Shown piece by piece: positions 6,357 through 10,448 of a DNA stretch of 10,448 bases. The notes beneath the pieces were generated by a model. That model searched no databases. It saw only the letters and a program-made list of their open reading frames with translations, and was not told where the DNA came from. The position numbers and the translations under genes were made by a program. Source of the stretch: Candidatus Roizmanbacteria bacterium. Its GTDB lineage: Bacteria > Patescibacteriota > Microgenomatia > UBA1406. Location of the stretch: positions 1 to 10,448 of the forward strand of contig JANLHK010000061.1 in assembly GCA_024653645.1 (NCBI GenBank), in the 5' to 3' direction. Position 1 is the stretch's first letter; the number at the start of each line of letters is the position of its first letter.

Positions 6357-7886
6357 ATGAACGAAAATAACACTCAAGATTTTAGTGTAGGCTATCACAT
6401 CAAGGAGTCGTGGGAACTGCTTAAACAAAACGTACTCTCAATTATTCTTATCAACATTGGCTTAATAGTGGTTTCACTTTTAGCCTTGGTACTATTTGCG
6501 GGAGGAATTTTTGCCTATATTTGGCAGAACCATGAGCTCGTAGGAGCCTTTAAGAATTTAGTAGATGGAGACGGAATCGAAAACTTCAAAAATATCCGTA
6601 ACTATATATCGTACATACAAATTCTTGCCGTAATGGCCGCTGCATACGGCATTATAGCTTCACTCATTGGATTTGTTGCACAAGCCGCTATCGTACTGCT
6701 TGCTTCTGATGAGACAAAAACATCTCGCCTGTCGGCATTAAAACGGGCTTTGCATATTGCTCCGCTATTACTTCTTACATCTTTGGTAGCCGGCCTACTT
6801 ACCTCTGGTGGATTTATTCTATTCATCATCCCTGGATTGGTCATGGCGCTCTTCACCGCATTCGCCACCTACGAAACCATTTTTAACAAACGGGGTCCAT
6901 TTGCCGCTATTTCTCATAGCGCGCGGCTCGTTGGCTCCAATTTTGGCTTAGTATTGGGAAGAATATTGTTGTTGTTTATCGTGAGTTTGGTGACCCCTAT
7001 TTTTCTACAAAATGTAAGCAATATTGAATCAGTAAAAGTATTGGTCAGTATACTGTCGGCATTGATCAACATTTTCCTCGGTTGGTTTGGGATTATGTAT
7101 TCGGTGGTACTGTATAAACACATCGCCTCCAATACTCCTCCAGATGCAAAATCGCACACCTTGTGGATGTATATTGTCTCGATGGTAGGCTGGGCAATTC
7201 TGGGACTCTTGCTCTACTTCTTTATTGGATTTTTGGGTCCATTGATCAAGAAAGAAATTGCTTCAGAGTTAGGGAATAAAAAAATGAGTAATACTCAAGT
7301 TGTGACGTTTGATAACTATGCGCCATCAAACTGTGGATTATCAGTGCCTATTCCCGATACCGTCGACTCAGAATCAAAAACATCTCGACAATGGATTTAT
7401 GAGGAACGATTTACCACCCCAGATGCATTTCGTAACCTTGCGCCGCAAGACATTACTTCGCAAGGAGTGCTAATAGCATTATTAAGTTTTAAATCAAATG
7501 ATGAGCGAATTAAACAAGACCAAAAAACGTTTAAAACCGCTTATCCCGGCATTAATATATATTGCACCAATAATCCCAACGAACTTACACTGAGTGAGTT
7601 TGTTGACATGGCTAAAACTAATACCAAATACACCTTTACTATTGATAAGTCAAAAACCAGAACGTTTGGCAAAGTACAAACCATACCAGTGTGGCTTGAA
7701 GGAATCGACAGTCAAGGCAACTACTTTAAGGAGCCGTTATACTTAGGAGTAGGAAATAATCGTTTATTCTACATCAAGTTGTGGGGGATAAACAGCAAAG
7801 ACCTACTATTTAAAAAACTGGATAAAGATATAGACAATATTCTCGATAATCTTTCATACCGCGAGGCAAACAATAATCTTCGGTAA
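6357..7886 (+). CDS. Multi-pass membrane protein with a C-terminal soluble domain
   Basis: A 509-aa protein in two parts. Residues 1-300 contain about six to seven hydrophobic segments (roughly 26-50, 86-116, 134-170 as a pair, 195-217, 226-252, 270-297). The pattern of a polar start (YHIKESWELLKQN), a central IPGLVMA turn, a YETIFNKRGPFAAISHSARLV loop and further helices resembles the membrane domain attached to glycerophosphodiester phosphodiesterases (GPDPase_memb) and the DUF975/YciC-like group, but there is no phosphodiesterase domain. Residues 310-509 are soluble, mixed alpha/beta, with C323 and C392, and end in a helix rich in KKLDKDIDNILDNL. This part may be a ligand- or protein-binding module, probably outside the membrane. 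It has its own -10 box 9 nt upstream and no Shine-Dalgarno. It converges with the DedA-like gene with a 5-bp gap. Function is not known. Confidence 0.78.
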   Translation: MNENNTQDFSVGYHIKESWELLKQNVLSIILINIGLIVVSLLALVLFAGGIFAYIWQNHELVGAFKNLVDGDGIENFKNIRNYISYIQILAVMAAAYGIIASLIGFVAQAAIVLLASDETKTSRLSALKRALHIAPLLLLTSLVAGLLTSGGFILFIIPGLVMALFTAFATYETIFNKRGPFAAISHSARLVGSNFGLVLGRILLLFIVSLVTPIFLQNVSNIESVKVLVSILSALINIFLGWFGIMYSVVLYKHIASNTPPDAKSHTLWMYIVSMVGWAILGLLLYFFIGFLGPLIKKEIASELGNKKMSNTQVVTFDNYAPSNCGLSVPIPDTVDSESKTSRQWIYEERFTTPDAFRNLAPQDITSQGVLIALLSFKSNDERIKQDQKTFKTAYPGINIYCTNNPNELTLSEFVDMAKTNTKYTFTIDKSKTRTFGKVQTIPVWLEGIDSQGNYFKEPLYLGVGNNRLFYIKLWGINSKDLLFKKLDKDIDNILDNLSYREANNNLR

Positions 7887-7891
7887 TCGCC

Positions 7892-8461
7892 TTAAGGTTT
7901 AATAAAGGTAGAGGCAGAGATAACTAAAAAAATTCCTAGAAAATTGAGAGCAAATGACAATAGCAGAAATTGGTTTGTTTTCATTTTAGAAATACCCATA
8001 AGGCCCACTCCGAGCTCATCAGGTAATGGAGAGGCGATGATCAATGCCCCCGCTACCGGTAAGCTCCAGCTGAAGTATTTCGTATGCAGTAAATAAGCCA
8101 CCCGATCGCCGCCAAAGTACACAAAAAAATGTTTGATCTCGTCAACCAGGCTCTTGTTACGTATATAATGAAAAATAAAAAAATCTCCTGTTACAGCGCC
8201 CAAACCTGCAATAAATCCTAATTCAAGCGGATTTAATCGTTCGGCTAATGTCAGAAGTAATACTATACCAATAGAAACCGTGAAGGTAGATACGAAGAGT
8301 ATGCCAGATATGAATGCTCCTATATACCCCCATTCACCCATACGAAGCAACACCTCTTGAAACGACTGGTTAGTAAATAAGTAGAAACTGACCGCGATAC
8401 TGATACCTAAATAGGTAAGATTTTTATAGCGATATCCGTTCCATCTCTTGGGTAAATCCAT
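7892..8461 (-). CDS. DedA/VTT-like small membrane protein
   Basis: A 189-aa protein with about five hydrophobic segments (13-31, 43-70, 81-101, 133-156, 163-186). The block GYIGAFISGILF followed by IAGLGAVTGDFFIFHYIR at 84-101 resembles the G-x3-GD element of DedA/SNARE-associated (VTT) proteins. ASPLPDELGVGLMGISKM at 143-160 occupies the place of their re-entrant loop, but the family's conserved Arg residues are not obvious. DedA proteins take part in lipid flipping and membrane homeostasis, and that role is only suggested here. The start at 8461 follows a weak TAGACT by 6 nt and has no Shine-Dalgarno. Upstream on the same strand, 24 nt away, is the remnant of a PH-domain gene, so this gene may once have been second in an operon. 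Confidence 0.7.
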   Translation of the reverse strand: MDLPKRWNGYRYKNLTYLGISIAVSFYLFTNQSFQEVLLRMGEWGYIGAFISGILFVSTFTVSIGIVLLLTLAERLNPLELGFIAGLGAVTGDFFIFHYIRNKSLVDEIKHFFVYFGGDRVAYLLHTKYFSWSLPVAGALIIASPLPDELGVGLMGISKMKTNQFLLLSFALNFLGIFLVISASTFIKP

Positions 8462-8485
8462 ACTCTTAGTCTACAGGATTTTGCA

Positions 8486-8719
8486 CTATCCCTGTATGAT
8501 AAATCTCCCTCCATCTTCCTGAGAAGCTTGGCTGATGACTGTTCGGATTAGCATGAGATATTTTTTAGGATTATGTGTGTTTCTTACATCAATATCCTCC
8601 TCAATTACTGGACTTGAGAGAACAATAGTGCCATAGTTAAATAACCTGCCCATCATCCCTAATGGTAAATCTGTTTGTTGTGAGTGTATTAGCCTGAGTC
8701 ATATTCTGTCATCAATATA
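8486..8719 (-). pseudogene. Decayed bacterial PH-domain (bPH_2) gene
   Basis: Reading the minus strand from 8719, the frame gives YIDDRI, then an in-frame TGA (8701-8699), then LRLIHSQQTDLPL, then GMMGRLFNYGTIVLSS, IEEDIDVRNTHNPKKYL and a stop TAG at 8488-8486. This follows the order of a bacterial PH domain (PF03703-like): a 'DDRI.LR.G..S..T.DLPL' strand pair, then 'GRLFNYGTI', then a strand and the 'NP..Y...I' C-terminal helix. The linker between DLPL and GRLFN looks about ten residues too short, suggesting an in-frame deletion. Further upstream in another frame, WVLVKPLYTIVY could be the preceding membrane segment, which would add a frameshift. It accounts for most of the 319-bp gap 8462-8780. 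An alternative is a live 56-aa gene from the ATG at 8656, but I see no start signals. Confidence 0.6.
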
Positions 8720-8721
8720 CT

Positions 8722-8733
8722 ATTGTATACAAT
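8722..8733. promoter_or_regulatory. 12-bp palindrome just upstream of a -35 box
   Basis: ATTGTATACAAT is a perfect palindrome ending 3 bp before the TTGACA at 8737. The position suits an operator or activator site for the gene at 8781. No cognate regulator is identified, and AT-rich palindromes of this length can arise by chance. Confidence 0.35.
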
Positions 8734-8736
8734 GGC

Positions 8737-8766
8737 TTGACAAGAACCCAAGTAAAAGCATATACT
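8737..8766 (+). promoter_or_regulatory. Strong sigma70-type promoter for the Thr/Pro-stalk protein
   Basis: Perfect TTGACA at 8737-8742, an 18-bp spacer, and TATACT at 8761-8766. The start codon at 8781 is 14 nt past the -10 box, so the leader would be about 7 nt with no Shine-Dalgarno. This is the best -35 box in the window. Confidence 0.75.
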
Positions 8767-8780
8767 AGACCTATAGTATT

Positions 8781-9590
8781 ATGTTTACCGAAAGACTCAC
8801 CAGGCTAAAAGAGAGAATCTCAAAAAACATTGATAAAGGCATAGCTATGGTTTCATTGGCTACTATTACCGCTGGTGCGCTACTGGGTATTACCGAATAC
8901 GTTGGTGCGGCACCCAACGCAGAAACCAGCGAAATACCTGAATTAACCATATCCTATATCAAGAGTATTTCCCAAGATCCTAATGGCATTCATCTTAACC
9001 TCGGTTTTAATGCGAGCGGTTTTGAGATGCATCAACCCTATACCCTTACGGTACAAATCAATCCCAATCCGGAAAATCCCATTGAACTTGATGGTTGGAA
9101 CGTGGGCAGCTGCCATGAGGTAATAGAACAACTTGAAGAAATTGAACCTGATGTATTTCAAACCGTAGCCAGCAGCAGTTGCTCGAACGACTATGTGCAG
9201 GTACGTCTTGACAGTAACCTTGATGCCGACATTGATGGTACTATTGAGCTTGAATACAAAGGTAACACGGCTACCGAAGCATTTACTTTTATTGATGGTC
9301 AAACACCAACTCCCACTATAACGCCCACTGCTACACCCACTCATACATCCACACCAACTGATACGGCAACACCCACCGAAACTGCCACACCAACCGATAC
9401 ACCAACACCAACGGTAACCATGCCACCAACACTGACACCAACAACAACCTACACACCTTGGCCAACAAAGACCCCAACCACCACACCAACACCAACCCTT
9501 ACCGTTGAACCAACACCAACTGATACGTTCATACCTAGCCCTACCCCAACGTTTGCTTTTGGTCTTAATGTACCATTCGTATCAAAATAA
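8781..9590 (+). CDS. Secreted or anchored protein with Thr/Pro-rich C-terminal stalk
   Basis: A 269-aa exported protein. The N-terminus has a basic region (RLTRLKERISKNIDK) and a hydrophobic stretch at about 21-40, followed by YVGAAPNAE, where VGA or AAP could be a signal peptidase site; otherwise it stays as an anchor. Residues 50-172 form a beta-rich domain of about 120 aa with two cysteines, C111 and C134, that could form a disulfide. I do not recognise the family. Residues 175-257 are a low-complexity stalk of TPT/ATPT repeats, typical of extracellular linkers and likely sites for glycosylation. The last residues, FAFGLNVPFVSK, leave the Thr/Pro pattern and are hydrophobic, like a recognition tail. 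The gene has a strong promoter. A SipW-type signal peptidase nearby could process it, which is inference from proximity. Confidence 0.8.
   Translation: MFTERLTRLKERISKNIDKGIAMVSLATITAGALLGITEYVGAAPNAETSEIPELTISYIKSISQDPNGIHLNLGFNASGFEMHQPYTLTVQINPNPENPIELDGWNVGSCHEVIEQLEEIEPDVFQTVASSSCSNDYVQVRLDSNLDADIDGTIELEYKGNTATEAFTFIDGQTPTPTITPTATPTHTSTPTDTATPTETATPTDTPTPTVTMPPTLTPTTTYTPWPTKTPTTTPTPTLTVEPTPTDTFIPSPTPTFAFGLNVPFVSK
9303..9551 (+). repeat. Degenerate Thr/Pro codon repeat (stalk-coding)
   Basis: About 250 bp of near-repeats of the type ACACCAAC / ACGCCCAC, strongly A and C biased on the plus strand. They code for the Thr/Pro stalk. The units are degenerate, so this is protein-level low complexity and not a clean microsatellite, but replication slippage could still change its length between strains. 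Confidence 0.8.
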
Positions 9591-9610
9591 AAAAAATACC
9601 GTACACTTAT

Positions 9611-9632
9611 ATATAGTTAACAGTAACTATAT
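9611..9632. promoter_or_regulatory. Perfect 9-bp inverted repeat before the DUF378 gene
   Basis: ATATAGTTA (9611-9619) and TAACTATAT (9624-9632) are perfect inverted repeats around ACAG. The right arm ends just before the Shine-Dalgarno AAAGGAG (9634-9640). The left arm contains TATAGT (9612-9617), a possible -10 box. No T-run follows, so it is not an intrinsic terminator for the upstream gene. An operator, or a leader hairpin close to the ribosome-binding site, would both fit. Confidence 0.5.
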
Positions 9633-9650
9633 GAAAGGAGATGAGTATTA

Positions 9651-9854
9651 ATGAAAACCCTTCATATGACTGCGTTTCTTCTGGTTGTAGTAGGCGCCCT
9701 TAATTGGGGACTAGTTGGATTATTCGATTTTAATCTGGTGGCCACCCTATTAGGAGCCTGGCCCATGATAGAGCGTACCGTGTACATACTGGTCGGCGTA
9801 TCTGCGGTATATGTACTTATGACGCACAAGAGCACCTGTAAGGTGTGTTCTTAA
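9651..9854 (+). CDS. DUF378 family small membrane protein
   Basis: A 67-aa protein that fits DUF378 (PF04070, the YuzA type) along its full length. The first helix carries the family hallmark VVVGALNWGLVGLF at 12-25, then FNLVATLLG, a short loop with a charged pair (IERTVY), a second helix (VYILVGVSAVYVLM) and a short tail with two Cys (CKVCS). It should span the membrane twice. No biochemical role is known for the family. The start is well supported by the strongest Shine-Dalgarno in the window, AAAGGAG at 9634-9640, 10 nt before the ATG, in contrast with the Shine-Dalgarno-free starts nearby. It is probably monocistronic, between the inverted repeat at 9611-9632 and the terminator at 9868-9907. 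Confidence 0.9.
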   Translation: MKTLHMTAFLLVVVGALNWGLVGLFDFNLVATLLGAWPMIERTVYILVGVSAVYVLMTHKSTCKVCS

Positions 9855-9867
9855 GTACGAAAGAAAA

Positions 9868-9907
9868 TGAGCTGCTGCCTTTTGTGTATGGGGCAGTTCA
9901 TTTTTTT
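9868..9907 (+). terminator. Bidirectional rho-independent terminator
   Basis: The hairpin arms are TGAGCTGC (9868-9875) with further pairing through CC (9878-9879), against GGGGCAGTTCA (9890-9900), with one G-T pair in the stem and an about 10-nt T-rich loop. TTTTTTT follows at 9901-9907. On the other strand the hairpin is followed by TTTTCTTT (complement of 9860-9867). It would therefore stop both the DUF378 transcript and the convergent signal peptidase transcript, whose stop codon (9908-9906) overlaps the T-run. Confidence 0.82.
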
Positions 9908-10415
9908 ATCCCCTTTGTATGAGAAGTGCAATTCTTTTGAGTTCGATTACAGCAAAAACGCCGGCGGGTATAATAATAGAAAGATACATACCGCGGTTAG
10001 TTTTCGCAAAGCCAACGACGTTGCCGATCCACGGAATAGTACATAGTACCTTTCCAATAATGAAGCGCGGTTCAAGAATAGCGGGATCAGCGGCATTATT
10101 AGCATCACCTTTCGTAAGGTAGACATTTCCACCCATACGGATAATGCGATGAGTTACGATATTGGTTCTACTCCCTGATACCGGCTGCGCATAAAAAGAA
10201 ACGATATCGCCTGGGGCGTATCCATCAAGCGGTTGTTCCTGGGTAATAATGAGCGAGCCGGGATAAATAGAGGGAACCATTGAAGAGGAGGATGTTGTAG
10301 TAAAAAATCGGATACCACCAGGCCAAAGGCGCGCTACACTCCCTACAACACACAGCCATAGTAAAAAAAGTAGTAACAGCCGATAATACCATGCGGAAGA
10401 AAATACTTTTACCAT
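9906..10415 (-). CDS. Signal peptidase I, SipW/archaeal (ER) type
   Basis: A 169-aa S26 signal peptidase that cleaves signal peptides on the outer membrane face. After an N-terminal membrane helix (about 10-30) comes SSSSMVPSIYPG at 42-53 with nucleophile S45, then PGDIVSF at 68-74, VTHRII at 87-92 with H89 in place of the general-base Lys of E. coli-type enzymes, and KGDANNAAD at 102-110 with D104 and D110. Ser-His-Asp is the signature of the ER/archaeal group, which includes B. subtilis SipW. A second membrane segment lies at about 143-160, followed by a basic C-terminus, as in SipW-like proteins. The ATG at 10415 has AGGA 3 nt upstream, and TATTAT (10433-10428) is a possible -10 box. SipW handles selected substrates, so it may serve the nearby stalk protein, but housekeeping duty is equally possible. 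Confidence 0.9.
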   Translation of the reverse strand: MVKVFSSAWYYRLLLLFLLWLCVVGSVARLWPGGIRFFTTTSSSSMVPSIYPGSLIITQEQPLDGYAPGDIVSFYAQPVSGSRTNIVTHRIIRMGGNVYLTKGDANNAADPAILEPRFIIGKVLCTIPWIGNVVGFAKTNRGMYLSIIIPAGVFAVIELKRIALLIQRG

Positions 10416-10427
10416 GTTCCTGTAGAT

Positions 10428-10433
10428 ATAATA
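10428..10433 (-). promoter_or_regulatory. Possible -10 box of the signal peptidase gene
   Basis: TATTAT on the minus strand (one mismatch to TATAAT) lies 12 nt before the ATG at 10415, which gives a leader of about 6 nt. The matching -35 would fall outside the window, so this remains tentative. Confidence 0.4.
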
Positions 10434-10448
10434 CTACCGACATGAGAC

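Noticed and set aside
7890..7897. CCTTAAGG palindrome between the convergent genes as a terminator
   Set aside because: An 8-bp dyad without loop or T-run; not able to form a terminator hairpin.
8472..8495. ACAGG...CCTGT inverted repeat upstream of the DedA-like gene
   Set aside because: Five-bp arms with a long spacer and no T-run; expected by chance, and partly inside the PH-domain remnant.
8462..8780. A possible tRNA or other structured RNA in the gap (TTCGGATT near 8542 recalls a T-loop)
   Set aside because: No matching acceptor stem, anticodon arm or D-arm could be paired around it; the stretch reads better as a decayed protein gene.
8943..9344. A 133-codon minus-strand frame opposite the stalk protein gene
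   Set aside because: It mirrors the codon pattern of the real gene, has no start signals, and encodes no recognisable domain, while the plus-strand gene has a strong promoter and signal peptide.
10225..10443. A 72-codon minus-strand frame overlapping the start of the signal peptidase gene
   Set aside because: The signal peptidase frame carries the full catalytic motif set over the same bases, so the other frame is a shadow.

Overview
The window looks like ordinary chromosome from an uncultivated bacterium with a small genome, most likely a member of the Candidate Phyla Radiation (Patescibacteria). That placement is inferred from gene style. Genes are short and tightly packed, with 3-5 bp gaps or ATGA overlaps. 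Several small membrane proteins are unassigned. The signal peptidase is of the ER/archaeal (SipW) type with a catalytic His. There is a secreted Thr/Pro-rich protein and a DUF378 protein. Sigma70-like promoters place the -10 box almost against the start codon. The genetic code appears standard, and no transposase, integrase, CRISPR, tRNA or rRNA was seen.

Positions 1-4696 carry a copper-homeostasis operon behind the 3' end of an unknown gene. A consensus promoter (TTGACT, 17 bp, TATACT) runs into a perfect 19-bp C5/G5 palindrome that is very probably the CsoR operator. The genes that follow are csoR, a membrane-anchored cupredoxin, a CopA-type Cu(I) P-type ATPase, a DsbD_2/UreH-like membrane protein fused to a second cupredoxin, a free CopZ-like HMA domain, and probably a 72-aa two-helix membrane protein. 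Together they would sense Cu(I), bind it in the cytosol, export it, and hold or change its redox state outside the membrane.

Positions 4697-7886 hold a SAM-dependent methyltransferase (apparently leaderless), two overlapping minus-strand genes of unknown function, and a 509-aa multi-pass membrane protein with an about 200-aa soluble C-terminal domain. The divergent 160-bp gap 6197-6356 carries a -10 box for each side, each 9 nt from its start codon.

Positions 7887-8780 hold a DedA-like membrane protein on the minus strand. Behind it is a 319-bp apparent gap. Most of that gap is a decayed bacterial PH-domain (bPH_2) gene, with an in-frame TGA and an apparent internal deletion. The gap ends in a 12-bp palindrome and a strong promoter.

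Positions 8781-10448 hold a secreted or anchored protein with a Thr/Pro-rich stalk and a short hydrophobic C-terminal tail, a DUF378 protein preceded by a perfect inverted repeat and a strong Shine-Dalgarno, a bidirectional intrinsic terminator, and a SipW-type signal peptidase on the minus strand.

The most interesting items are the operator that doubles as the csoR ribosome-binding site, the copper operon with two different cupredoxins and a DsbD-like Cys pair, the repeated leaderless promoter geometry, the hidden PH-domain pseudogene, and the Thr/Pro-stalk protein tail.
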